Below, in pieces: positions 1 to 7,466 of a stretch of 20,796 bases of DNA. Position 1 is the first letter of the stretch, and every line of letters begins with the position of its first letter. The position numbers and the translations under genes were made by a program. Source of the stretch: Flavobacteriales bacterium (GTDB taxonomy: Bacteria > Bacteroidota > Bacteroidia > Flavobacteriales_E > Vicingaceae); assembly GCA_016763135.1 (NCBI GenBank), contig JAESUI010000242.1:1-20796 (forward strand), read 5' to 3'. Below the pieces are notes generated by a model, which had not been told where the DNA came from, searched no databases, and saw only the letters and a list, made by a program, of their open reading frames with translations.

Positions 1-957
1 AGGATTATCTCCTATTAATTCTTTAACAGCATCTCTTCCTTGCCCTAGTTTTGTGTCACCATAACTAAACCAGCTTCCTGCTTTTTTCACAATATTCATA
101 TCTACAGCTAAATCAATTATTTCACCAACTTTAGAAATTCCTTTTCCGTACATAATATCGAATTCAGCTTTTCTAAATGGTGGGGCAACTTTGTTTTTTA
201 CCACTTTAACTCTTGTTCTGTTTCCAATCACTTCTTCTCCATTTTTAATTTGAGAAGATCTTCTAATATCTATTCTAATAGAAGCATAAAACTTTAATGC
301 ATTACCTCCAGAAGTTACTTCTGGATTACCGAACATTACACCAATTTTTTCTCTTAATTGATTAATAAATATCACACAACAGTTTGCCTTTTTAATTGAC
401 CCTGTTAGTTTACGAAGTGCTTTAGACATTAAACGAGCTTGTAATCCCATTTGAGAATCGCCCATTTCACCTTCTATTTCAGCTTTTGGAGTTAATGCAG
501 CTACAGAATCTATTACCAATAAATCAATAGCTCCAGAACGAATTAAATTATCAGCAATCTCTAATGCCTGCTCACCATTATCTGGCTGAGAAATAATTAA
601 GTTATCAATATCAACTCCTAAGTTTTTAGCATAAGCTGGATCAAAAGCATGTTCTGCATCAATAAAAGCAGCAATACCTCCTTGTTTCTGACATTCGGCA
701 ATTGCATGTATCGTTAAGGTTGTTTTACCTGAAGATTCTGGACCATAAATTTCTACCACTCTTCCTTTTGGATATCCTTTTATACCCAATGCTAAATCTA
801 AATTTAATGATCCTGTAGGAATTACATCTAAATCTGAAATAGGGGTATCTCCCAACCTCATAATTGTTCCTTTTCCGTAAGATTTTTCCAATCGATCCAT
901 TGTCAATTGAAGTGCTTTTAATTTATCTGCGTTTGGCTCTACCATTTCTGCTATCAT
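1..957 (-). CDS. recA: RecA recombinase, 3' end cut by window edge
   Basis: RecA forms filaments on single-stranded DNA, drives ATP-dependent strand exchange and acts in recombinational repair. My translation from the ATG at 957-955 stays open to base 1 and gives 319 residues, against a usual family length near 340-350, so only the C-terminal tail is missing. The N-terminal oligomerisation helix runs from about residue 10 to 30. Walker A is GPESSGKT (72-79), the Walker B strand is LLVIDS (about 145-150), and the region with REKIGVMFGNPEVTSGG followed by ALKFYASIRIDIRR is the loop-2 and RecA signature stretch. A second ATG at codon 5 is an alternative start. It is transcribed away from the bcp gene, with a TACATTTG box 37 bases upstream of the start and inverted repeats in the leader region. 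No damage or frameshift was seen. The identification is essentially certain. Confidence 0.98.
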   Translation of the reverse strand, partial: MIAEMVEPNADKLKALQLTMDRLEKSYGKGTIMRLGDTPISDLDVIPTGSLNLDLALGIKGYPKGRVVEIYGPESSGKTTLTIHAIAECQKQGGIAAFIDAEHAFDPAYAKNLGVDIDNLIISQPDNGEQALEIADNLIRSGAIDLLVIDSVAALTPKAEIEGEMGDSQMGLQARLMSKALRKLTGSIKKANCCVIFINQLREKIGVMFGNPEVTSGGNALKFYASIRIDIRRSSQIKNGEEVIGNRTRVKVVKNKVAPPFRKAEFDIMYGKGISKVGEIIDLAVDMNIVKKAGSWFSYGDTKLGQGRDAVKELIGDNP

Positions 958-994
958 GTTATATCTGTTTTTCTGAATAATTATTTTAACACTA

Positions 995-1002
995 CAAATG
1001 TA
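995..1002 (-). promoter_or_regulatory. Candidate -7 box (TACATTTG) for recA
   Basis: On the minus strand the octamer TACATTTG matches the Bacteroidota -7 consensus TAnnTTTG exactly. It would place the transcription start roughly 30 bases before the recA ATG. I see no convincing TTTG -33 element at the usual spacing; the nearest TTG is too close. The same octamer lies in front of the lipoprotein gene that starts at 12062. Confidence 0.5.
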
Positions 1003-1013
1003 AGTTAAATAAT

Positions 1014-1026
1014 CTACAATTTGTAG
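1014..1026. repeat. Palindrome CTACAA-T-TTGTAG upstream of recA
   Basis: A perfect 6-bp inverted repeat around one central base lies just upstream of the candidate recA -7 box. A degenerate copy, CTACAAATGTAAG, lies at 992-1004 and overlaps the box itself. The two start 22 bases apart, close to two helical turns. The position and symmetry suit an operator for a dimeric regulator. That role is inference only. Confidence 0.45.
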
Positions 1027-1101
1027 TTAATGAAATGTTAATTTTAAAAACAGTAATAAAATCAACACCTACAGAGGATGTATTTTTTTTAATTTAATAC
1101 C

Positions 1102-1122
1102 AAAACCTACACTGTAGGTTTT
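1102..1122 (-). terminator. Stem-loop just after bcp, probable terminator
   Basis: Perfect 10-base arms (1102-1111 and 1113-1122) surround one central base. In RNA this would fold as a 9-bp stem with a 3-base loop. It begins only five bases past the bcp stop codon on the minus strand. After the stem the minus strand reads TTTTGGTATT rather than a clean U run, so termination may be modest. Its core CTACACTGTAG resembles the recA upstream palindrome, so it may also be a protein-binding site. Confidence 0.5.
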
Positions 1123-1127
1123 TCTCT

Positions 1128-1586
1128 TCATCCCAAACCCCTAATTTGTTGGGTATGAATTTTAGTTTTTACCTTTGTTATAATGTTTTCAATCACCCCA
1201 TTTTCATCTATAATAAATGTTGTTCTATGAATTCCATCGTAAATTTTTCCCATAAATTTCTTCTCTCCCCAAACACCATATTTGTTTAACACTTCTCTAT
1301 TGGTATCAGCCAATAAATTAAAAGGTAATTTATGCTTAGCAATAAATTTTTGGTGTTTTGCTTCATCATCTGCACTAACTCCAATTACTTCAAAACCATC
1401 TGATTTTAGACTTTCGTAATTGTCTCTCAAATCGCAAGATTGCACCGTACAACCAGGTGTTAAATCTTTAGGATAAAAATAAAGGATAATCTTTTTGCCT
1501 TGGTAATCAACAATTTGATGCACCTTACCATTTTGATCTTTTACATCAAATTCTGGAGCTTTATCTCCTACTTTTAAATGAAACAT
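1128..1586 (-). CDS. bcp: Thioredoxin-dependent thiol peroxidase, Bcp/PrxQ type
   Basis: A peroxiredoxin of the AhpC/TSA thioredoxin fold that reduces hydrogen peroxide and organic hydroperoxides in the cytoplasm, with thioredoxin as electron donor. The 152 residues are the usual length for the family. The active site reads TPGCTVQSCDLRD: peroxidatic Cys46 and a second Cys51 five residues on, the spacing of atypical 2-Cys Bcp enzymes, with Arg54 in the conserved position after them. The CTVQSCDLRD wording departs slightly from the common CTxEACxFRD. The start is the ATG at 1586-1584, and there is no signal peptide. It ends 170 bases before the recA start, with a stem-loop between, so the two are probably separate units. 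It is divergent from the T9SS protein at 1700. Confidence 0.94.
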   Translation of the reverse strand: MFHLKVGDKAPEFDVKDQNGKVHQIVDYQGKKIILYFYPKDLTPGCTVQSCDLRDNYESLKSDGFEVIGVSADDEAKHQKFIAKHKLPFNLLADTNREVLNKYGVWGEKKFMGKIYDGIHRTTFIIDENGVIENIITKVKTKIHTQQIRGLG

Positions 1587-1699
1587 ATTAAACGAATTTA
1601 AACTCTTACAAAGTATCCCATTCTTATCTAAATATACAATGGCTCCTTCTCCAATTTATTAACAAAAGTGCTTTTGGCAAAATTGTTTAACTTTAAAGA

Positions 1700-2497
1700 G
1701 TGAACAAAATCATAATCATATTATTTCTATTAGTTTCAAACCTAGTGGTTGGGCAGTGTTTAAATCAAGTAACTCATTTGAATGGGAGTATGAACATTAA
1801 CGGCACTAATGTTACAATTTCGTCTTTAGGTTCAGTTTCTACTAATACTAGTTATTGTCCAGCTTTCACTACTCCTTATCTTGTGGGACAAGTTAGTGAT
1901 GGTAGCTACACATTTCAGTTTTCTCCACCTATTGATTCCATAAGTTTAAACTTTAGCGCAATAACGAATATTTCATCTAATAAGGACATTGTTAAATTGA
2001 CTGTAAATGGAAGTCATTATCCTCTTACAAATGTTGGCAATCCAATAAGTTGTCCACAAACCAATTCCATACCTATACTGAATTTAAATGGAAATATGAT
2101 TGCTCCAGGTGGAACTAGCGCAGTGGGCTGTGTAGAACTAGTTATACCAGGTCCAATTTCTCAGATTGAAGTATTAGATAGTGTTGTTGGATTCCCTGCT
2201 GGAGTTATTTTTTCACTATTCATTTGCAATGAAAGCACCTCAATTAATACTAAATCAAATACTGATAATATAGTTAACATCTACCCCAACCCTACCACAA
2301 CTCATTTTACCATAGAAGGAATCAATAAACCTTATAATTTAACTATCAATAACGCTCTTGGACAATTGTTATATCGAGAGAGAAGAATAAATGAGCAGAG
2401 CAAGAAAGTAGATGTTAGCCAGTTTCCTAAAGGTATACTCTTTATTAGAATTGAAGCTGAGGGTAAAGTGGTTTATCGGAAAGTGGTTAGGCAATAA
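1700..2497 (+). CDS. Exported protein of unknown function with T9SS type A sorting tail
   Basis: 265 residues. An N-terminal signal peptide (MNKIIIILFLLVSNLVVGQ, probable cleavage at Gly18-Gln19) is followed by a beta-rich region (about 20-180) with no family I recognise. That region holds Cys20, Cys53, Cys118, Cys144 and Cys176, which may form disulfides. Residues 192-265 are a Por secretion-system tail: IYPNPTTTHFTIEG, then LTINNALGQLLYR, then VDVSQFPKGILFIRIE and a basic end. Such tails direct export through the T9SS and usually attachment to the cell surface or release. The start is a GTG at 1700. No in-frame ATG lies near enough to keep a full signal peptide. It stands alone between the divergent bcp gene and the downstream kinase. 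The cargo function is unknown. Confidence 0.85.
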   Translation: MNKIIIILFLLVSNLVVGQCLNQVTHLNGSMNINGTNVTISSLGSVSTNTSYCPAFTTPYLVGQVSDGSYTFQFSPPIDSISLNFSAITNISSNKDIVKLTVNGSHYPLTNVGNPISCPQTNSIPILNLNGNMIAPGGTSAVGCVELVIPGPISQIEVLDSVVGFPAGVIFSLFICNESTSINTKSNTDNIVNIYPNPTTTHFTIEGINKPYNLTINNALGQLLYRERRINEQSKKVDVSQFPKGILFIRIEAEGKVVYRKVVRQ

Positions 2498-2506
2498 CAA
2501 ATTAGC

Positions 2507-2524
2507 ATACCGAGGTATTTTTTT
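2507..2524 (+). terminator. Weak intrinsic terminator after the T9SS protein
   Basis: A short stem (ATAC/GTAT, extendable by one C-G pair) is followed directly by a run of seven T bases, ten bases after the stop codon. The stem is short, so confidence is limited. A second small stem (GTCTT/AAGAC, 2525-2538) follows. The remaining sequence to 2705 holds no gene that I can support and no clear promoter motif for the kinase. Confidence 0.35.
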
Positions 2525-2705
2525 GTCTTTTGCAAGACTTATTTCAAGAGGAAGAATAACAATAGCAACAACCAAGTCTTAATTTACTAGGTATTATTCT
2601 CTTGAGAGTAAGTACTTCTGCTGAAAATCACAAGAATAGTAGCAAATCCAGTAACATTGACATAAACATCTTCGTATTTTACAAAAGCTGTTTAATCATT
2701 ACTAA

Positions 2706-4412
2706 ATGTTATTTACATTAGAAAATATAAATGTTGCTTTATTAGCTTTTATTCCAGGGCTAATTAATTTGGGCATATTCATATATTCCTATTATTTTTT
2801 ACCAAAAACTAGATTATCTATCACCTTCTCACTAATAGTAATAGCTGCTTTTATTTGGCAAATAGGTGAAGGTTTCCTAAGAATTATAATTGATATAGAA
2901 CTTGCCAATAGAATTTATGTAGTAATGAATTCTAGTGTACTGCTGCTAGTATCTAGTTGTCTTTACTTTAGTTTATTGCTCACTAGAAGCTTTGAAAATA
3001 AAAACACCTCATTAATTGTCTCTATCATCTTTTTCCCTGCCATCGTACTTATCATTTTAAATATGGTTGGAGTAATTCCAATTGAAATGAAATACACTTC
3101 TTCTTTAGGTTATATACAAACCAGCAAGGATTTATTTAATACTATAGAATCTTTACACCTATCAATAGTTGGTCTTTTTTGTGCATATATATTCATTAGT
3201 AATTGGATTAAATCCAGGACAAAAGATGATAGGGCTAAAATTGGATTAATAACCGTTGGATTTCTTATCCCTTTAATCCAAGGGCTTACAACTGAAATAG
3301 TTTTTCCAGAGGTATTAAATATAAACCCAGTTCCGCTAACAACAACGTCTATTACTTTTTTCTCTCTGGCATCAATTATTGCTTTGAAAAAATTTAATCT
3401 TCTTTCTTACTCTCCATATCAAGTTTCTGATAACATTATTGAATTTATGTCTGATGCTGTTCTTATTAGTGATAATGCAGGTGTAATTAGATATATTAAT
3501 ACTTCTTTATTAAAAATGTTTCATTATAAAAAAGAAGAATTAATTGGTAAGCAAGGTTATTTTATATTAGCTGATAAGGAAAGTGTTGAAGCCGTATCAA
3601 AAATGGTTCCCATACGAAAAACAGGTTCGAGTAATAAGTATGAGGTAAACATGAGAACTAAGGAGGGGAATATCTTAAATGTATTAATTAGTGCTTCTCC
3701 ATATTTTAAAAATAATAAAGTAATTGGTGCTTTAGCTGTAATTCATGATATAACATCTGAAAAAAAGATTTCAAAAGAAATAACTGAAGCCATGATAAAC
3801 GGTGAAGAAAAAGAAAGAAACCGTTTGGCTCAAGAATTACATGATGGTGTTAATCAAAGTATTGTTGCAATAAAAATGAGATTATTTGCACTTCAAAAGT
3901 CTATCCTTAAAGAAAGTAATAAAGAAAAGGTGGAAGACATTATTAATATAACACAAGACGCTATTGATGAAGTAAGAAAGATTTCACACGACCTTTACCC
4001 TTTGAAAGAAAACGAATCATTATCTCTGGCTATAAAAAGACTAATTTCTCGATTTCAAAATACCGATATAAAATTTAAATTAAATATTGTAGGAGAAAGC
4101 CCAGAATCGGTTCCTGGATCAATTATAACTAATTTATATCGTGTGCTACAGGAGTTTGTAAACAATTCAATTAAATATGCCAATGCCGATTTAATGACCA
4201 TTAACTTAATTTATAACGATAATAAAATAAATTTAGAAGTAAGTGATAATGGGTGTGGCTTCGATTCTGAATCAATAATAAATACCAGTAAAGGAATCGG
4301 ATTACAAAATATGGTAAAAAGAGTTAATATTATCGGAGGCAGCTTTGATTTACACTCCGAAATTAATGTTGGATCGAATATTCGAGTGTCAGTCTCTTTT
4401 TTTAATGATTAA
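2706..4412 (+). CDS. Membrane sensor histidine kinase: 7TM, PAS, HisKA_3, HATPase
   Basis: 568 residues. Residues 7-228 hold seven hydrophobic segments (near 8-32, 38-58, 72-93, 102-121, 150-166, 178-195, 208-227), like the N-terminal seven-helix sensor region found on many histidine kinases. A PAS domain follows (about 241-350: MSDAVLISDNAGVIRYIN, ending VIHDIT). The dimerisation/phosphoacceptor region is of the HisKA_3 (NarX/DesK) type: RNRLAQELHDGVNQSI, with His379 the likely phosphorylated residue. The ATPase domain has an N box (QEFVNNSIKYANA, 482-494), a G1 box (DNGCGFD, 514-520) and a G2 box (GIGLQNM, 530-536), so it looks catalytically complete. HisKA_3 kinases usually signal to NarL/LuxR-type response regulators, but none is encoded beside it. 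Its stop codon overlaps that of lgt on the opposite strand. The signal it senses is unknown. Confidence 0.93.
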   Translation: MLFTLENINVALLAFIPGLINLGIFIYSYYFLPKTRLSITFSLIVIAAFIWQIGEGFLRIIIDIELANRIYVVMNSSVLLLVSSCLYFSLLLTRSFENKNTSLIVSIIFFPAIVLIILNMVGVIPIEMKYTSSLGYIQTSKDLFNTIESLHLSIVGLFCAYIFISNWIKSRTKDDRAKIGLITVGFLIPLIQGLTTEIVFPEVLNINPVPLTTTSITFFSLASIIALKKFNLLSYSPYQVSDNIIEFMSDAVLISDNAGVIRYINTSLLKMFHYKKEELIGKQGYFILADKESVEAVSKMVPIRKTGSSNKYEVNMRTKEGNILNVLISASPYFKNNKVIGALAVIHDITSEKKISKEITEAMINGEEKERNRLAQELHDGVNQSIVAIKMRLFALQKSILKESNKEKVEDIINITQDAIDEVRKISHDLYPLKENESLSLAIKRLISRFQNTDIKFKLNIVGESPESVPGSIITNLYRVLQEFVNNSIKYANADLMTINLIYNDNKINLEVSDNGCGFDSESIINTSKGIGLQNMVKRVNIIGGSFDLHSEINVGSNIRVSVSFFND

Positions 4413-5569
4413 ACACTTGCCTTTTTAGCAACTTTAATAAAATACCAAATACCAAAGCAGCCAAAAATAAACATTGCGACAGCAATAATTTCTGCTTGTG
4501 TAGCTTCAAAACCAAAAATATTGTAATCAGAATTGATTCTTATTTTTTCAATAAAGAAACGCTCAACCCCATTCATAATAAGGTACATTGAAAGTATAAT
4601 TCCTGGAATTTTTATTTTTTTACGAGAAAGCCATAATACACCTGTAATAATAAAAGCCATTACCGTTTCGTAAAATGGTGTTGGCCAAGCATTTCCTTCA
4701 TACATAAAACCATCACTCATCATTGGTCTTCCTAGAGCACCTAAATCAGTTCCGCTAATGTTTCCATAATAATCAAAACTCCACATCCAATCTGGTAAAA
4801 AGCTAATTATTGCTGGCATTTCGTTATAATTTGGCATCCCCCAATCACCATCTCCCGACAGCTGACAACCGATTCTACCAATCCCATAACCTAACATCAT
4901 TGCTGGAGCACAAGCATCAAAAACATGAATTAAACTCAATCCTTTTTTGTGAGCATAATACAATACGGATCCTCCGCCAATTATCAATCCGCCATAAATA
5001 CTTAACCCTGATGCAGAGAATATTACTCCCATAGGATCAGAAAAAAGCCTATCTAAGTTCTCGATAGAATCAAAAATTTTTGCACCAAATATTCCACCAA
5101 TAGCTGCAATAAAAGTCATAGTGCCAACAAGTTGGTATGGGTGCACTCTTTCTTCTACTTCAACTGGTGTTTCTAATCGATTTTTCTCTACTTCTCTATA
5201 TTTTAAATATGCCAATAACCCTGCACCTAACAGCCCAGCAATAAAGCTACCTTCTAACGACAAGATAAATCCTGGCAAATCTTTAATTACCTCATTATAA
5301 TTAAGAACAATAGGCTCTAATTTAAAACCTAAAACAAAGCCAAAAAATCCATTACCAACTAAATCGGAAATGCTTGCTTTTTCACCTTTCATTACTTTAA
5401 TAGTTGATGAAAATAGCAACCCTTCTTTTTCTTTTCGTTTCATTTCTAAAGTAAAAAGATAGTTGGCTCCAATAAATGCAAATGCCACCATAAAACCAAA
5501 CATTGGCAATGGAAAAGAAAATGAAAATCCGAATAGGTACTCAATTAAATCTGATAGGTATGGGAACAT
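4409..5569 (-). CDS. lgt: Prolipoprotein diacylglyceryl transferase
   Basis: Lgt transfers diacylglycerol from phosphatidylglycerol to the lipobox cysteine of prolipoproteins in the inner membrane, the first step of lipoprotein maturation. It is multi-pass throughout. The signature region reads GRIGCQLSGDGDWG (231-244), preceded by GLSIYGGLI (188-196) and followed by TPFYE (297-301) and VERFFIEKIR (335-344). At 386 residues it is much longer than the E. coli enzyme (about 290). The extra length lies in the region around 40-150, which includes a charged segment (KYREVEKNRLETPVEVEER), and in an insertion near 245-290. The E. coli catalytic His103 position is Tyr192 here and the Asn146 position is Cys235; I recall such forms from other Bacteroidota. 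It lies 13 bases behind mtaB, probably in one operon. Confidence 0.92.
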   Translation of the reverse strand: MFPYLSDLIEYLFGFSFSFPLPMFGFMVAFAFIGANYLFTLEMKRKEKEGLLFSSTIKVMKGEKASISDLVGNGFFGFVLGFKLEPIVLNYNEVIKDLPGFILSLEGSFIAGLLGAGLLAYLKYREVEKNRLETPVEVEERVHPYQLVGTMTFIAAIGGIFGAKIFDSIENLDRLFSDPMGVIFSASGLSIYGGLIIGGGSVLYYAHKKGLSLIHVFDACAPAMMLGYGIGRIGCQLSGDGDWGMPNYNEMPAIISFLPDWMWSFDYYGNISGTDLGALGRPMMSDGFMYEGNAWPTPFYETVMAFIITGVLWLSRKKIKIPGIILSMYLIMNGVERFFIEKIRINSDYNIFGFEATQAEIIAVAMFIFGCFGIWYFIKVAKKASV

Positions 5570-5582
5570 TTACTAAAGCTTA

Positions 5583-6899
5583 TTATTTAATAATTAATGG
5601 TTGTTCTAATTTAACACGAACAACTCCATCTAAATCGATGTCTGCTAAATTAATCGTTTTAATTTGATTTTCTAAGTCTTGTGCATAAGGCACTTTTACT
5701 TTAATGTAATTTTCGGTGAAACCATTTAAAAAATCTTCGTGTTGCTCTGCTTCAAAAAGAACATTATAAGATTTCCCTAAATGCTGATTATAAAAGAAAC
5801 GCTTCTTTTTATCTGAAAGGATATGCAACATTTTACTTCGTTTGCTTCGCTCCTCTTTTGAGACAACTCCTTCCATTTTTATTGCTGTTGTATTTGGTCT
5901 TTCTGAGTAAGTAAACACATGTAAGTATGAAACATCTAATTCATTAATAAAATTATAAGTTTCTAAAAAATCTTCTTCTGTTTCGCCAGGAAAACCAACT
6001 ATTACATCAACTCCAATACTAGCATGAGGCATTAGTTCCTTAATTTTTACTACTCGTTCTACATACAATTCTTTCATGTATTTCCTTCTCATTGCTTTTA
6101 GGATCTTATTAGAACCCGATTGCAACGGAATATGAAAATGAGGCATAAACTTATTAGATTGAGCAACAAACTCAATTATTTTGGCAGTCAATAGATTAGG
6201 TTCAATAGATGAAATTCTAAAGCGTTCTATTCCTTCTATTTGATCTAATTCCTGAATTAGTTTATAAAAATTTTCGCCTTTACCTTGTCCGAAATCGCCA
6301 ATATTAACTCCTGTAAGAATAACTTCTTTAGCAGCTGTTTGTGCTACTTCTTTGGCTATTTTAACTGTTTCAGCAACCGAATGATTCCTACTCTTTCCTC
6401 TTGCTAAAGGAATCGTACAAAAAGTACAGAAGTAATCACAACCATCTTGTATTTTTAAAAATGAACGTGTTCTATCTCCTTTTGAATATGAGGGAACAAA
6501 TTCATTGACCTCATTAATTTTTGAGGCAAAAACCTCAGCTTTTTCTTTCTTTTCTAAATCTTGAAAATGCGCTACAATTTTAAATTTTTCTGAAGCCCCC
6601 AATACCATATCCACTCCATAAATTTGAGCAATCTCTTCTGGTTTTAATTGAGCATAACAACCAATAATAGCAACAAAAGCATTAGGATTTATCTTAAGTG
6701 CTTTTTTAACTAGTTGCTTACATTTCTTATCTGCATTTTCTGTAACCGAACAAGTATTAATTACATAAACATCTGGAGTCTCATTAAAATCAACACGTGC
6801 AAAACCTTCTTCCTCAAACATTCTTGCAATAGAAGATGTTTCAGAAAAATTAAGCTTACAGCCTAAAGTGTATAATGCTACTTTTTTGTTCGAGTTCAT
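5583..6899 (-). CDS. mtaB: tRNA t6A37 C2-methylthiotransferase, MtaB type
   Basis: A radical-SAM enzyme that converts t6A to ms2t6A at position 37 of tRNAs decoding ANN codons, supporting accurate decoding. 438 residues, normal for the family. The N-terminal methylthiotransferase domain carries Cys14 (TLGCKLN), Cys50 (INTCSVTE) and Cys81 (IIGCYAQ), ligands of the auxiliary iron-sulfur cluster. The radical-SAM motif GCDYFCTFCTIP gives Cys154, Cys158 and Cys161. SSIEPN and HIPLQSGSNKILKAMRRKY are typical of the MiaB/MtaB/RimO group. A TRAM-like segment occupies about 370-438. CSVTENADKK and the overall pattern favour MtaB over MiaB (which makes ms2i6A) or RimO (which acts on ribosomal protein S12). 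lgt follows 13 bases downstream. Confidence 0.9.
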   Translation of the reverse strand: MNSNKKVALYTLGCKLNFSETSSIARMFEEEGFARVDFNETPDVYVINTCSVTENADKKCKQLVKKALKINPNAFVAIIGCYAQLKPEEIAQIYGVDMVLGASEKFKIVAHFQDLEKKEKAEVFASKINEVNEFVPSYSKGDRTRSFLKIQDGCDYFCTFCTIPLARGKSRNHSVAETVKIAKEVAQTAAKEVILTGVNIGDFGQGKGENFYKLIQELDQIEGIERFRISSIEPNLLTAKIIEFVAQSNKFMPHFHIPLQSGSNKILKAMRRKYMKELYVERVVKIKELMPHASIGVDVIVGFPGETEEDFLETYNFINELDVSYLHVFTYSERPNTTAIKMEGVVSKEERSKRSKMLHILSDKKKRFFYNQHLGKSYNVLFEAEQHEDFLNGFTENYIKVKVPYAQDLENQIKTINLADIDLDGVVRVKLEQPLIIK

Positions 6900-6919
6900 T
6901 GAGGAGGTAAAATTAGTTA

Positions 6920-6940
6920 TGAATTGTGAATTATGAATGA
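6920..6940. repeat. Three tandem 7-bp units TGAATNN upstream of mtaB
   Basis: TGAATTG, TGAATTA and TGAATGA follow each other without a gap, in the leader or promoter region 21-41 bases before the mtaB start. It may be simple low-complexity AT-rich sequence. No function is claimed. Confidence 0.35.
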
Positions 6941-7006
6941 AGAAAACTAAATAATGTCGAGCTACTGTATTTACTTCTTCAAACTTAAGTGCATCTTTAA
7001 TTATCT

Positions 7007-7021
7007 GGGCTCATTGAGCCC
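7007..7021 (-). terminator. GC-rich hairpin directly after the small lipoprotein gene
   Basis: GGGCTCA-T-TGAGCCC is a perfect inverted repeat with 7-base arms around one base (6-bp stem, 3-base loop in RNA). On the minus strand it follows the stop codon of the 7022-7459 gene with no spacer. It is unusually GC-rich for this DNA. No U run follows on the minus strand, so it may act as a 3' RNA-stability element or a weak terminator separating this unit from mtaB-lgt. Confidence 0.5.
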
Positions 7022-7459
7022 TTATTTGATAAAAACTATTTCTGCTTTATTGATTTTTAAATCTGGAGTATTGTTCCTAATAAAAGTGGTTTTAAAAATA
7101 AACCTACCATCAGATTTTGGAATAAAGCTACCATCTAGTCTACCATAGAATTTCCAGTGAGTTATTCCATTAACAACAGTTAACTCTTCATCTCTATTAT
7201 TTATTGTTATTAAAGGATCTGTTCCTCCTTTTAATAAATACTCATCGCCTTTATAAAACTCAAAATCATAAACAAATAATGGTTTCTCCTTGTATTCAAT
7301 ATCCAAATTGGTCCAGAATTTAACTTCTCTATCTTTTTCTAAATCAAATTCTATAATGACTGTATCGTTTTGAGTTAAATCTATTCTCCCTATTTCTTTT
7401 TCACAGGAAAATAAAAGGATGGAAACTAATAAAATGAGTAGGATATTTTTTTTCTGCAA
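7022..7459 (-). CDS. Small lipoprotein of unknown function, paired with the CotH-like gene
   Basis: 145 residues. A lipoprotein signal peptide ends in LLFSC, with lipidated Cys19, and the mature protein begins CEKEIGRID. Acidic and charged residues just after the cysteine resemble the surface-export signals described for some Bacteroidota lipoproteins, so outer-leaflet placement is possible. The mature part (20-145) is predicted to be all beta from its alternating pattern (VIIEFDL, LFVYDFEFY, HWKFYGRLDGSF, RFIFKTTFI). I recognise no family. The start appears to be the TTG at 7459-7457, because no ATG lies between it and the in-frame stop upstream. It follows the CotH-like gene by 7 bases, so the two are almost certainly co-transcribed. 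A GC-rich hairpin follows its stop codon. Confidence 0.75.
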   Translation of the reverse strand: MQKKNILLILLVSILLFSCEKEIGRIDLTQNDTVIIEFDLEKDREVKFWTNLDIEYKEKPLFVYDFEFYKGDEYLLKGGTDPLITINNRDEELTVVNGITHWKFYGRLDGSFIPKSDGRFIFKTTFIRNNTPDLKINKAEIVFIK

Positions 7460-7466
7460 AACGTTA

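Noticed and set aside
2369..2575. 68-residue minus-strand open frame
   Set aside because: It overlaps the T9SS protein's sorting tail on the other strand and has no recognisable features; a shadow frame.
4810..5034. 74-residue plus-strand open frame inside lgt
   Set aside because: Antisense to conserved lgt coding sequence and without protein-like character.
6902..6909. AGGAGG on the plus strand near 6902 as a ribosome-binding site
   Set aside because: No gene follows it on the plus strand; it is the complement of the mtaB leader.
6954..7148. 64-residue plus-strand open frame covering the gap before mtaB
   Set aside because: It runs through the GC-rich hairpin and into the antisense of the small lipoprotein gene; no features of a real gene.
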